A DNA stretch of 59,243 bases. Source: Helicobacteraceae bacterium. GTDB lineage: Bacteria > Campylobacterota > Campylobacteria > Campylobacterales > Sulfurimonadaceae. The stretch lies in contig JAGGTH010000053.1 of assembly GCA_021163845.1 (NCBI GenBank), positions 1 through 59,243 of the forward strand, read 5' to 3'. Below, piece after piece: positions 9,835 to 18,166 of this stretch (its first letter is position 1; each line of letters opens with the position of its first letter). The notes below the pieces were generated by a model that was not told the origin of the DNA, did not search any database, and saw nothing but the letters and a program-made list of their open reading frames with translations. A program made the position numbers and the translations under genes.

Positions 9835-10053
9835 ATGAGCAAAAAGATAGGCTTGCGTATTGCTGGAAGACCATTTGATGTAGATGTTGAAGAGCCTTTT
9901 ATGTCTTTTTTGAAGCAACAGATGGGAAAAGATTTTAACCTTGATGGGAATAATGAAGTTAAAATTCTTCTCCAAGCCTATGTGAGAAAAAACCATGAAC
10001 TTTTTCTACAAGAGCAGAAAATAAAAGAGATGATAAGAAAATTAGAGCAATAA
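9835..10053 (+). CDS. Small ZapA-like protein
   Basis: The protein has 72 residues from ATG 9835; a TTG three bases upstream is less likely. The N-terminus KKIGLRIAGRPFDVDVEE resembles the ZapA opening pattern (beta-strand, Gly-Arg, aromatic, beta-strand), and the C-terminal half is a Glu/Lys/Gln-rich helix ending MIRKLEQ. ZapA binds FtsZ and stabilises the Z ring. The match is short and the call tentative. It is closely coupled to the preceding coiled-coil gene. Confidence 0.6.
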   Translation: MSKKIGLRIAGRPFDVDVEEPFMSFLKQQMGKDFNLDGNNEVKILLQAYVRKNHELFLQEQKIKEMIRKLEQ

Positions 10054-10121
10054 GATGATATTTTAGAATATTCTAAGTTTTGGGTGCTATAATTTCACCC
10101 TCTCAATTAGAGAAACGGTGT

Positions 10122-10198
10122 GCGCTCATAGCTCAGCTGGATAGAGCACTGGTTTGCGGTACCAGCGGTCGGGCGTTCGAATCGCTCTGGGCGCACCA
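10122..10198 (+). tRNA. tRNA-Arg (anticodon GCG)
   Basis: A complete 77-nt cloverleaf with encoded CCA. The acceptor stem GCGCTCA pairs with TGGGCGC. The anticodon stem CTGGT/ACCAG encloses loop TTGCGGT, so the anticodon is GCG (10156-10158). The D loop has the A20 that arginyl-tRNA synthetase recognises in most tRNA-Arg. GCG reads CGC and CGU; in most bacteria this box is served by an ACG tRNA edited to inosine. Confidence 0.93.
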
Positions 10199-10267
10199 TA
10201 TTTACTTTATATAAACCCTCCCAAAAACAACCAAACACTTACAAAACAAAAACTTCGCAAAAAAAGC

Positions 10268-10296
10268 TTGTTATTTGAAATTTATTCAGCTATACT
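10268..10296 (+). promoter_or_regulatory. Promoter of the cold-shock gene
   Basis: TTGTTA (10268-10273) and TATACT (10291-10296) are separated by exactly 17 bases, a good sigma-70 arrangement. The start site would be near 10303, giving a 5' leader of about 143 bases. Confidence 0.65.
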
Positions 10297-10302
10297 CTCA
10301 TC

Positions 10303-10445
10303 ATAGAAAGATGATTTAGAGTTGCATCTTTGGCTAGTTTTATATTGATGACCTTTCGTTAGCAGTACATTTCCACCAAGTAGAAACTTCTTATTATATT
10401 TTCGACCACACTATTTGGTGTGTATTTAAAACAAAAGGTCTAACA
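10303..10445 (+). promoter_or_regulatory. Long 5' leader of the cold-shock gene with RBS-pairing potential
   Basis: Genes of the cspA type often have long leaders that refold with temperature. Here GACCTTT (10350-10356) is perfectly complementary to AAAGGTC (10434-10440), which contains the ribosome-binding site 5 bases before the ATG. A second small hairpin, CACAC/GTGTG (10408-10423), lies between them. This would allow a structure that hides the start region. The fold is by eye only. Confidence 0.5.
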
Positions 10446-10664
10446 ATGGCAGATATCGTAAACGGAACAGTTAAATGGTTCAACAGTGAAAAAGGTTATG
10501 GGTTCATCGAACAAGAAAACGGAGGAAAAGATGTATTCGTACACTTTCGCCAAATCAATAACCCAGGTTATGGTCGTGTTTCTTTAGACGAAGGTCAAAA
10601 AGTAACTTTCTCAGTAGGAGAAGGTGAAAAAGGTCCTCAAGCAGAGAACGTTACACCAATGTAA
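10446..10664 (+). CDS. Cold-shock domain protein
   Basis: The 72 residues form a single cold-shock domain (OB fold) that binds single-stranded RNA and DNA. The RNP1-like motif KGYGFIE (about 19-25) and RNP2-like motif DVFVHF (about 32-37) are intact, after the usual [11 protein letters not shown] opening. A perfect bidirectional terminator follows the stop codon. Confidence 0.97.
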   Translation: MADIVNGTVKWFNSEKGYGFIEQENGGKDVFVHFRQINNPGYGRVSLDEGQKVTFSVGEGEKGPQAENVTPM

Positions 10665-10670
10665 TCTTCG

Positions 10671-10695
10671 TAAGAGCGATTCTTTCGCTCTTACA
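10671..10695. terminator. Bidirectional terminator between the cold-shock gene and trpA
   Basis: A perfect 10-bp stem, GTAAGAGCGA (10671-10680) with TCGCTCTTAC (10686-10695), encloses a 5-base loop. It lies between two convergent genes, 7 bases after one stop and 24 bases after the other, so it can serve both. The flanking T runs are modest. Confidence 0.8.
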
Positions 10696-10718
10696 TCTTA
10701 ACTCCCTCCTCCAATTTT

Positions 10719-11459
10719 CTAACTATTAATCTCATTTTTTATAATATTCGCTAACTCAGAACACTTCTTTATCTTTTGTGTATAGTTGAGTGATTCATCT
10801 AAAAGTATCTCAATAAAAGCACTTCCTACAATAACTCCATCTGCACCTTGTACTTTTTGGCGTGCTGTTTTTTGATTGACGCCAAAACCAACATAGATAG
10901 GTGTTTGTGTATATTTTTTGATAGATGCTAAGAAAGGTTGGAGGTCCTCAGCCACTCCCGAACCTGTGATCCCAGTATAAGCGACCATATAAATAAATTT
11001 TTGTGCGTGTGTGATGATATCCTGGATTCTTTGTTCACTATCTGTTGGGGCAACAAAACTAATGTTTGCAAAATCATTTGCATCAAAGAGCTCTTTGTAT
11101 CTAAGACTCTCTTCGTGTGGCAAATCTGGGATAATAAGACCATTTACACCTAAAGAGCGTGCTAGAGGGATCAGCTTGTTCAAATCTTGTTGGTAAAAGC
11201 TATTAAAATAACCCATCCAAAGTGTATCAATATGGGGTGCTACAGCTTCTGATATCTCAAGAAGATGAGAAAACTTGAATCCATTTTCAAGAGCTTTGTG
11301 GTTTGCGAGTTCTATAAGTGGACCATCTGCTACAGGATCAGAAAAGGGAACACCCAATTCAAGAGTATCTACACCGTTTTGTGAGAGAGCAAGAGCGAGA
11401 TCTATACTAAAAGATTTTTCTGGATATCCAGATGTTATATATGCGACTAAATTTTTCAA
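10719..11459 (-). CDS. trpA: Tryptophan synthase alpha subunit
   Basis: TrpA cleaves indole-3-glycerol phosphate to indole and glyceraldehyde 3-phosphate. The 246-residue TIM barrel has LELGVPFSDPVADGPLIE near residues 36-53, which carries the catalytic Glu and the usual ADGP, then PDLPHEES, YMVAYTGITGSG and the phosphate-binding VGFGV and GVIVGSAFI. It stands apart from other trp genes here and follows an Hpt-domain gene by one base, so the two share a transcript. Confidence 0.96.
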   Translation of the reverse strand: MKNLVAYITSGYPEKSFSIDLALALSQNGVDTLELGVPFSDPVADGPLIELANHKALENGFKFSHLLEISEAVAPHIDTLWMGYFNSFYQQDLNKLIPLARSLGVNGLIIPDLPHEESLRYKELFDANDFANISFVAPTDSEQRIQDIITHAQKFIYMVAYTGITGSGVAEDLQPFLASIKKYTQTPIYVGFGVNQKTARQKVQGADGVIVGSAFIEILLDESLNYTQKIKKCSELANIIKNEINS

Positions 11460-11460
11460 A

Positions 11461-11862
11461 TTATTTTTCCATATCTGGGATTTTAAGTAAAGAGTAATTT
11501 ATTTTACTGAGTTTATTGTCTAGTTTTAAGTCATCCTGCCACTTGGCAAACATATCGCTAATATTGAGAAGCCATGTAATAGTCTCATCATTTATTGGCG
11601 TCTCTGTATTGCGGAGTATCTCTAGCTCGTCTTCTACAAAAGCTGCAAGCCTAGACATCGGTATGAGTTTTAAAAAACCTGAAGCAGATTTGATGTTGTG
11701 AAAGACACGAAAAAGTTCGTTGACGCTTCTTTTATAGCTGTTTGGTTTGTTCAGATCCAAGATCATCACCTCCATACTCTCAACCATCATCGCGTAGTGA
11801 TCTAAAAATTCATCTACAATCTCGAAATCAAAGTTAGCATCAAGATCACTTCGTACACCCAT
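11461..11862 (-). CDS. Histidine phosphotransfer (Hpt) domain protein
   Basis: The 133 residues are predicted all-helical. FRVFHNIKSASGFLKL (about residues 51-66) matches the Hpt signature H-x2-K-S/G-x-S/A, with the phosphoacceptor His at about 55. Such proteins relay phosphate between receiver domains of phosphorelay or chemotaxis systems. No kinase or regulator is adjacent, so its partner is unknown. The ATG at 11862 has AGGAG upstream and its own TATAAT box, which separates this gene plus trpA from the ATP-grasp cassette. Confidence 0.82.
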   Translation of the reverse strand: MGVRSDLDANFDFEIVDEFLDHYAMMVESMEVMILDLNKPNSYKRSVNELFRVFHNIKSASGFLKLIPMSRLAAFVEDELEILRNTETPINDETITWLLNISDMFAKWQDDLKLDNKLSKINYSLLKIPDMEK

Positions 11863-11887
11863 AAAATAAATCTCCTATATGGAGTGG

Positions 11888-11893
11888 ATTATA
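11888..11893 (-). promoter_or_regulatory. -10 box for the hpt-trpA transcript
   Basis: TATAAT on the reverse strand lies 25 bases before the hpt ATG. The leader contains AGGAG, which could pair with CTCC just upstream through a short CTCC-ATATA-GGAG hairpin. Confidence 0.5.
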
Positions 11894-11899
11894 GCATAT

Positions 11900-12847
11900 T
11901 TAAAACCAATTTTGGCGTAGCACAAAGTCGATTCTGTTTTTCGGATCTGGATCGATCTCTTTTATCTTTTCGATCTCTTTGAGTCGTGGCACAAGTCCTG
12001 TAGCATTGGCAACTTGTATCGAGAGACCTGGTCTTGCATTGAGTTCGAGGAGCATCGGTCCACGGTTTTGATCGATCACGATATCGGCTCCAAGATAGCC
12101 CAGTTTTGTCATCTCATAGCACTTGCAAGCAAGCTCTAGAAGTTCGTGCCAGTTGGCTATCTCTATCTCAGAGAGCTTGTTTTTGGTGTCTGGATGTACA
12201 AGTACTTTAGACTGCTCCATGACCGCATGGGAAGCTTGAGCATTTTGAAGATTGATACCCACGCCCACGGCACCTTGGTGCAGGTTTGCTTTGCCATCAG
12301 AGAGTTTTGTCGCAAGCCTAAGCATTGCCATCACCGGATAGCCACGAAAGATGATGATACGAATATCTGGAACACCCTCATAAGAGTAGCTCTTCAAAAG
12401 AGAATCAGCAATAATCAAATCTTCACAGATCGCTACATCCGGAGTTCCGCTCAAAGAGTAGAGTCCTGCCAAGATATTGGTAACATGGCGCATTAGAACT
12501 TCAACAGAGACTTTTTCTCCATTTGCTTTGACAAATAGCTCTTTTTCGCGTGAAGCGATCACCATGATTCCCTTGCCACCAGATCCTCTTGCGGGTTTGA
12601 GTACAAATGCATTAAGTCCTTCAAGACGCTTTTGAAGTTCCCCTACATCGTGTTGTCTTGAAAGTGTAAAAAAAAGTTTAGGGGTATTGATCCCCGCTTT
12701 TTGCGCTAAAAGTTTTGTTTTGAGCTTGTCATCTACAAGAGGATAGAGTTTTCTATCATTATATTTTGAGATATAGTTGACATTTCGTGCATTCATCCCC
12801 AAAATACCGAGTCTCTTGAGTGTCTTAAAAGAGGTGAGAAAAGGCAT
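11900..12847 (-). CDS. RimK-like ATP-grasp alpha-L-glutamate ligase-related protein
   Basis: The protein has 315 residues. ATP-grasp features are visible: the flexible loop FVLKPARGSGGKGIMV near residues 76-91 and the C-terminal metal/ATP site MLLELNARPGLSIQVAN near 268-284. The family (RimK-related ligases) joins an amino acid, usually Glu, to a peptide or protein carboxylate. The start overlaps the stop of the upstream 7TM gene by one base (TAATG), so translation is coupled. The three-gene neighbourhood matches a conserved predicted peptide-tagging cassette; substrate and tag are unknown. Confidence 0.88.
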   Translation of the reverse strand: MPFLTSFKTLKRLGILGMNARNVNYISKYNDRKLYPLVDDKLKTKLLAQKAGINTPKLFFTLSRQHDVGELQKRLEGLNAFVLKPARGSGGKGIMVIASREKELFVKANGEKVSVEVLMRHVTNILAGLYSLSGTPDVAICEDLIIADSLLKSYSYEGVPDIRIIIFRGYPVMAMLRLATKLSDGKANLHQGAVGVGINLQNAQASHAVMEQSKVLVHPDTKNKLSEIEIANWHELLELACKCYEMTKLGYLGADIVIDQNRGPMLLELNARPGLSIQVANATGLVPRLKEIEKIKEIDPDPKNRIDFVLRQNWF

Positions 12848-14355
12848 TAATTATCCTTGAATTCTCTAAAGCGATAGAGTTCAAAGAGTCTATATCCTGT
12901 ATAACGACCCATGAGCATCATCAATGCAAGTACGATAAGGTTAAGCTCTGGAAAATTAAAGCTCAGATGCCCAATAAGTGTACTTTGCATCACCAAGTAC
13001 GCGATCGTCGCGACAAACAAGCTTCCAAAACCTTGTATCAGTACCTCTTTCGCACCATCCTCTTCCCATAAAATGGACATTCTTTCTATGGTCCAAGCTA
13101 AGATAATAATAGGAAAAACAGCAACGGTCATTCCTGTATTGAAACCTAGGTTGTGCCCAACAACACTTGCTGTGACAATGATAAAAATAACGATGATAAT
13201 TGTGGTCGCTATCCTTGAGACGAGCAAGAGATTGAGGTGGGAGAGATAACTTCGTATCATGAGCCCGACAGCGACGATCATTATAAAAGTGATGAGACCT
13301 GGTAAAAGGGTGGTTTGTAAAAATGCCATCGCAATGAGAACAGGCATAAAAGTTCCGGATGTACGAATCCCTATAAGCAAGCGCATCAACACAGTGATAA
13401 GCGCACCCATTGGCAAAAGAAGAAGCATCTTAAAGATACTTTGCTCTTCGATAGGAAGAGAGTGGATACTAAAGAGTCCAAAAACAGAATCATCATAATG
13501 TGCCATTGCAAGCTCTAGAGCTGGCATATTTTGCTCTACCATAGAAAAACTCACCTTCGCATTGGACCCACCTACAAGCTCTATAAGAGAACCTCCCCTT
13601 TGCCAAAGGAAAAAATCTTTCTCAATATTTTGTTTTGCAGTCATTGCATCAAAGAGCATCCATCTATCTTGATGGTAGATCTCTATCATAGGGGTGAGGC
13701 TTTGATTGCGACGCGCATCTTCGAGGAGCAGCCCCATAGCGACACGGCTTTTTACTCCCGCTTCATTCAATATCGCATTGATTACATCCACTCTTTTTTT
13801 ATTTAGGAGAAGCAAAGAGGAACTCTCTTGCATCGATACACTTGAGAAGAGTTTGATGAGTTCACGTGTGAGTGTTTCATCGTTGCTTGAGCGAGCGAGT
13901 GCTTTTTGCAAGAGGTCTTGTTTTGCAAGCTCTTCTGCTTTTGTCCAGATGATCTCTGGATATTGCGGGAGATATTCAAGGGCTTGGGATGTAGCATCAC
14001 TTTGATCTTGTGCAATCTGTATTTTATAAAAAAGAGTTTGTTTTGAACTCGCTTCGCGAATACTCCACTGGGCTCTTTTTTGTGTCGCATCATGAACGAC
14101 ACTAAAGCCGTATCCTGCTGAGGAGCTTTGTTCAAAGAAAATTTTATATCCTGGAATTTTATCTGGGATGTTGAGGGATACTAAGATGGGGGTTTTTTTC
14201 TCAGGTTCAAATTCTACTTTTGCTTCTATAAGCCAAACAGACTTACTTTGCCCCGGGACAAAAGGGATCTGTGTATGATAATGGCGCTCGTAAGCAATAA
14301 AACATCCCAAAGCGATCAGGGCGGATACTATAAAATAAAAGGTATATTTAATCAT
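12847..14355 (-). CDS. Inactive transglutaminase-like protein fused to 7 transmembrane helices
   Basis: From ATG 14355 the protein has 502 residues: an N-terminal membrane segment (about 5-25), a periplasmic region to about 290 that includes a transglutaminase-like part (DVINAILNEAGVKSRVAMGL), and a C-terminal membrane half with about seven helices. This matches the 'UUP1' inactive transglutaminase/7TM family that travels with RimK-like ligases. I chose ATG 14355 over an upstream start at 14394 because GCAGGA sits 6 bases before it and it overlaps the upstream stop codon by 8 bases. It may sense or present a periplasmic substrate, which is inference. Confidence 0.85.
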   Translation of the reverse strand: MIKYTFYFIVSALIALGCFIAYERHYHTQIPFVPGQSKSVWLIEAKVEFEPEKKTPILVSLNIPDKIPGYKIFFEQSSSAGYGFSVVHDATQKRAQWSIREASSKQTLFYKIQIAQDQSDATSQALEYLPQYPEIIWTKAEELAKQDLLQKALARSSNDETLTRELIKLFSSVSMQESSSLLLLNKKRVDVINAILNEAGVKSRVAMGLLLEDARRNQSLTPMIEIYHQDRWMLFDAMTAKQNIEKDFFLWQRGGSLIELVGGSNAKVSFSMVEQNMPALELAMAHYDDSVFGLFSIHSLPIEEQSIFKMLLLLPMGALITVLMRLLIGIRTSGTFMPVLIAMAFLQTTLLPGLITFIMIVAVGLMIRSYLSHLNLLLVSRIATTIIIVIFIIVTASVVGHNLGFNTGMTVAVFPIIILAWTIERMSILWEEDGAKEVLIQGFGSLFVATIAYLVMQSTLIGHLSFNFPELNLIVLALMMLMGRYTGYRLFELYRFREFKDN

Positions 14356-15172
14356 TGACGTCCTGCTTTTTAAGTGGTGAGAGATCTTTGCCACTTACAT
14401 CCACAAGCGCAATATCTTTGAGGACATTTCTCCCAATGAGAATAGCAAAATCCATATGGTCTCGATTGGTCAAAGTAAATTCACTGAGGTCTGAAAAATC
14501 ACCAATATTGAGTTTAAGCTTGACAACTATTCTTCTGTCGTAGCCATCAGGGAGGGATGATTGAATAATTTTGACATAACGAGAAATTTTGGTCTCAATG
14601 GTATGTGAGGTATTGCTTTTTCTATCGAAGAGGGTAAACTTAACCCATTTTTTTCCATCTCTTTCAAACTCCTCTACATCCCTAGCATCAATAGATGAAG
14701 TGTCTGCTCCTGTATCAATGCGAGCCCGAAGTGTGATGCCTGGAGGCTGTATAAATACATTCTCTTCTTGACCCAAAATGAGCTTGCCTTGCAGTTTTGA
14801 AACCTCTTTTTTATCTTTGTAAACAATCACTTGCTTTGGTTTGCTTTTAGCAAGTTGCTGCTCTAGAAGTGCTCGTGTTGCGTTTTGCTCACTCTGAAGA
14901 TTGTGGAGTTGTTGCTCAATGGAAGAAAAAAACTCTTTTTGTTGGAGAACAAGATGTTCAAGAGACTCTTGTCGCTTCTGAGCATTTTTTGCCTGTCTCT
15001 CTTGAAGTGATTGCTCTAAAGTCTCTATTTTTGTATTTATCTTTTCAATATCAGCTTTGGAACTGTACAATTGAGAGCTGCTACATCCACTCAAAAAGAG
15101 AAAAAAAGTTGAGAATAAAATGGTGTGTAATATGCTGTGATTCAAAAAGTATGTCCTTGTTTTTTTTAGCAT
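14348..15172 (-). CDS. Retropepsin-like aspartic protease lipoprotein (RimB/'ATP-dependent zinc protease' family)
   Basis: The protein has 274 residues. A lipoprotein signal with LSGC near residue 30 leads to a coiled-coil segment (about 38-110), then a PF05618-type domain. The aspartic protease signature ARIDTGADTSSI near residues 150-161 has the DTGA catalytic loop, and FAILIGRNVLKDIALVDVSG forms the C-terminal half. Family names mention zinc and ATP for historical reasons, but the sequence is retropepsin-like. It is the first gene of the ATP-grasp cassette and may process the product of the ligase, which is inference. Confidence 0.85.
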   Translation of the reverse strand: MLKKTRTYFLNHSILHTILFSTFFLFLSGCSSSQLYSSKADIEKINTKIETLEQSLQERQAKNAQKRQESLEHLVLQQKEFFSSIEQQLHNLQSEQNATRALLEQQLAKSKPKQVIVYKDKKEVSKLQGKLILGQEENVFIQPPGITLRARIDTGADTSSIDARDVEEFERDGKKWVKFTLFDRKSNTSHTIETKISRYVKIIQSSLPDGYDRRIVVKLKLNIGDFSDLSEFTLTNRDHMDFAILIGRNVLKDIALVDVSGKDLSPLKKQDVND

Positions 15173-15228
15173 TATATTGTAAGAATCCCAACAAAGTATT
15201 AAATAAAGCTTTGAGAGAGTTGCTCTTG

Positions 15229-15234
15229 GTATAA
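15229..15234 (+). promoter_or_regulatory. Probable -10 box of panB-ruvB
   Basis: TATAAT lies 62 bases before the panB ATG, in the 124-base gap between divergent transcripts. No clear -35 box is seen. Confidence 0.4.
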
Positions 15235-15296
15235 TTACAAAAAATTTCGTTAAAATTCTCGGTACGTAAATTTATTTCAAAGAAAAGAGTTTCTCA

Positions 15297-16088
15297 ATGA
15301 CAAAGAAAATGACAGTGACATCGATACAAAAAGCAAAAGGACAAACTCCTCTTGTAATGATAACAGCGTACGATGCTCTTTTTGCAAAACTTTTAGAACC
15401 AAGTAGTGATATGCTTTTGGTTGGAGATAGCCTCAATATGAGTTTTGCGGGACGTAGTGATACTCTCAGCGCAACGATGGATCAGATGATCTATCACACA
15501 CAAGCTGTATGTCAAGGTGCACCTGAGAGCTTTGTGGTATGTGATATGCCTTTTGGCACCTATACTACCAAAGAGGAAGCTTTAAAAAATGCACTCCGTG
15601 TGTATCAAGAGAGTGAAGCGGACAGTGTGAAGATCGAGGGGGGAGCAGACAAGGCTGAGATTATTGCATATCTTACATCCAATGGTATCGCTGTCTGTGG
15701 TCATATCGGGCTTTTGCCTCAGGCTGTGCGTAGTGAAGGTGGCTATAAGGTAAAAGGGAAAAATGAGCATGAAGCACTCAAACTCATAGAAGATGCACGT
15801 GCTGTGGAAGAGGCTGGAGCTTTTTGCATGGTGATCGAGGGTGTTAAAGCAGATGTGGCGTGTGAAGTGGCAAATAGTGTCAAAATTCCCGTCATCGGGA
15901 TTGGAGCGGGCAAAAATGTCGATGGTCAAGTGCTTGTTTTTTCAGATATGTTAGGTCTTTTTGAAGCTTTTACCCCTAAGTTTGTCAAAAAATATCTTGA
16001 TGGAGCAGGAGTTGTCAAAGAGGCTGTGGCAGCGTATGCAGATGAGGTGAAAAAGAAACAATTCCCTCAAGATATCCACACCTATTAG
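15297..16088 (+). CDS. panB: 3-methyl-2-oxobutanoate hydroxymethyltransferase
   Basis: PanB transfers a hydroxymethyl group from methylene-tetrahydrofolate to 2-oxoisovalerate to make ketopantoate for pantothenate and CoA. The 263 residues show the family order: MITAYDALFAKLLE, LLVGDSLNMSFAG (metal-binding Asp), CDMPFGTY, SVKIEGG with KIEG near 110, and CGHIGLLPQ. The catalytic Glu lies in VIEGV, and IGIGAG follows. It precedes ruvB by 12 bases, the order known from Helicobacter. Confidence 0.97.
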   Translation: MTKKMTVTSIQKAKGQTPLVMITAYDALFAKLLEPSSDMLLVGDSLNMSFAGRSDTLSATMDQMIYHTQAVCQGAPESFVVCDMPFGTYTTKEEALKNALRVYQESEADSVKIEGGADKAEIIAYLTSNGIAVCGHIGLLPQAVRSEGGYKVKGKNEHEALKLIEDARAVEEAGAFCMVIEGVKADVACEVANSVKIPVIGIGAGKNVDGQVLVFSDMLGLFEAFTPKFVKKYLDGAGVVKEAVAAYADEVKKKQFPQDIHTY

Positions 16089-16100
16089 GATGATATATTG

Positions 16101-17114
16101 ATGGACCGAATGGTAGAGATAGAAACATTTTCTCAAGAGGAAGAGTCACATGAAATTAGACTTCGTCCCGATGCGTGGAATGAGTATATAGGGCAAGAAC
16201 AGATCAAAAAAAATCTCTCTGTTTTTATACAAGCGAGCAAAAAACGTGAAGAAGCACTCGATCATGTTCTCTTTTATGGACCTCCAGGTTTAGGCAAGAC
16301 AACACTCGCTCTTATCATTGCCAATGAGATGAATGCCAATATAAAGGTCACCGCTGCTCCTATGATAGAAAAGAGCGGAGATCTCGCGGCAATTCTGACG
16401 AATCTAGAGGAGGGGGATATCCTTTTTATCGATGAGATTCATCGCCTCTCACCTGCGGTTGAAGAGATCCTTTACTCCTCTATGGAGGATTACCGCATCG
16501 ATATTATTATAGGGAGTGGTCCTGCTGCACAAACGGTAAAGATCGACTTGCCACGATTTACTCTTATTGGGGCGACTACGCGTGCGGGGATGCTCTCGAA
16601 CCCACTTCGTGATAGATTTGGGATGAGCTTTCGTATGCAGTTTTATAACTCTGATGAGCTCTCAAAAATTGTGCGTCAAGCATCACTCAAACTTGGCAAA
16701 GAGATCGTGCATGAAGCTTCTTTAGAGATCGCAAAACGAAGCCGTGGCACGCCTCGTATAGCCTTACGCCTTTTACGTCGTGTTCGAGATTTTGCGGATG
16801 TAGTAGGTGAAGAGAGTATTGAACACGCACGTGCAAAGTACGCACTTAATGAGCTTGGGATCAATGCCCACGGTTTTGATGAGATGGACTTGCGTCTGCT
16901 TAACCTTTTAGTCTCAGCCAATGGAAGGGCGATGGGGCTTAGCACTATTGCAGCCTCTTTAAGTGAGGATGAGGGAACGGTAGAGGATGTACTTGAGCCT
17001 TATCTCATCGCAAATGGTTATTTGGAACGCACAGCAAAAGGGCGGCGTGCTACGCGCAACACTTATGAGGTTTTAAATATGCCTCCACCACTTGAAGAGG
17101 GGAATATGCTCTAA
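16101..17114 (+). CDS. ruvB: Holliday junction branch migration DNA helicase RuvB
   Basis: RuvB is the AAA+ motor of RuvAB. The 337 residues from ATG 16101 carry Walker [13 protein letters not shown] near 58-69, Walker [12 protein letters not shown] near 105-115, sensor 1 [18 protein letters not shown], and the C-terminal winged helix with [21 protein letters not shown] lies 10 bases upstream of the chosen ATG; a TTG three bases earlier is less likely. The stop overlaps the start of the next gene (TAATG). Confidence 0.97.
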   Translation: MDRMVEIETFSQEEESHEIRLRPDAWNEYIGQEQIKKNLSVFIQASKKREEALDHVLFYGPPGLGKTTLALIIANEMNANIKVTAAPMIEKSGDLAAILTNLEEGDILFIDEIHRLSPAVEEILYSSMEDYRIDIIIGSGPAAQTVKIDLPRFTLIGATTRAGMLSNPLRDRFGMSFRMQFYNSDELSKIVRQASLKLGKEIVHEASLEIAKRSRGTPRIALRLLRRVRDFADVVGEESIEHARAKYALNELGINAHGFDEMDLRLLNLLVSANGRAMGLSTIAASLSEDEGTVEDVLEPYLIANGYLERTAKGRRATRNTYEVLNMPPPLEEGNML

Positions 17115-18166
17115 TGAAACCTCAATATTTTGTAGCGATACTCTTTGCTACTTCACTCTATTGGATGTATCTTCTGTATGCTCCTTTTGTTTTGGGGATC
17201 ATTATTGCTGCGCTTCTAGCGATCTCAACATCGAATGTGCAAGATTTTTTTGAAAAGCACCTCAAGTCGAAGTTTTGGGCGGCACTGTGTTCGAGTTTTT
17301 TATTAGCGGTTTTATTTTTTGTACCACTTGGCTATTTTTTGGTCACACTCACGATGAAGCTCAATGCGATGGATCCGATCGTCTTTACCAATATAGAACT
17401 CACCATCAAAGAGTTTGTAGCCAATCCTCCTGAGTATCTCTCTTTTTTGAAGCGCTATGCGATCGATGCGATCGATGAGATCAATATGAACTCTATGGCG
17501 ACCTATGCGCTCACCATGACAAAGGATGTAGGAGCTTTGAGTGCGATGTATCTCAAAAACTCTTTTTTGGTGATCATCTTTTATTTCTTTGCGCAGTATA
17601 ATGGTGCTTTTGTGGTTGATCTGCTTAAGCGTGTCGTGCAGATGTCTGTAGATGAGACGACACTCTTGGCAAAAGAGCTCTCTTCTGTGATGAGTGTTGT
17701 GTTTTACTCTATCATCGTCAATGCAATGTTTCAGGGCGTTCTCTTTGGGGTGGCGATCTCATTTATGGGCTATAATGGGCTTTTGTTTGGGATCATGTAT
17801 AGTTTTGCATCCCTTGTTCCTGTTGTGGGTGGAATCATTATGTGGCTTCCATTTATGCTCTATGAATTTTCTATTGGTAATAGTGCAAATGCGATATTTA
17901 TAGCGCTCTATACAGTGATCATGATCTCTATTATTGCAGATACATTTATCAAACCACTGATCATAAAAGAGATCAATTCACGTCTTTTAAAAGAGGATGA
18001 TGCACGGATGAATGAGCTTGTGATCTTCTTTGCAATTATCGCAGGGCTTACAACTTTTGGATTTTGGGGAATGATACTCGGACCTGCTATTACAGCATTT
18101 TTCTTGACTATTTTAAAACTTTTTGAAGCACGTACGAAAGAGTGCTCGCAAAATCAAGAGCGATAG
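17114..18166 (+). CDS. AI-2E/PerM family transporter
   Basis: This 350-residue polytopic membrane protein has about seven to eight hydrophobic helices, a large soluble loop at about 80-150, and the family-typical SFASLVPVVGGIIMWLP near 230-246 and FIKPLIIKEINSRL near 277-290. Members are called AI-2E or PerM permeases; some export autoinducer-2, others may carry ions. The substrate here is not inferable. Translation is coupled to ruvB. Its 3' end overlaps the convergent lpxL by 13 bases. Confidence 0.88.
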   Translation: MKPQYFVAILFATSLYWMYLLYAPFVLGIIIAALLAISTSNVQDFFEKHLKSKFWAALCSSFLLAVLFFVPLGYFLVTLTMKLNAMDPIVFTNIELTIKEFVANPPEYLSFLKRYAIDAIDEINMNSMATYALTMTKDVGALSAMYLKNSFLVIIFYFFAQYNGAFVVDLLKRVVQMSVDETTLLAKELSSVMSVVFYSIIVNAMFQGVLFGVAISFMGYNGLLFGIMYSFASLVPVVGGIIMWLPFMLYEFSIGNSANAIFIALYTVIMISIIADTFIKPLIIKEINSRLLKEDDARMNELVIFFAIIAGLTTFGFWGMILGPAITAFFLTILKLFEARTKECSQNQER

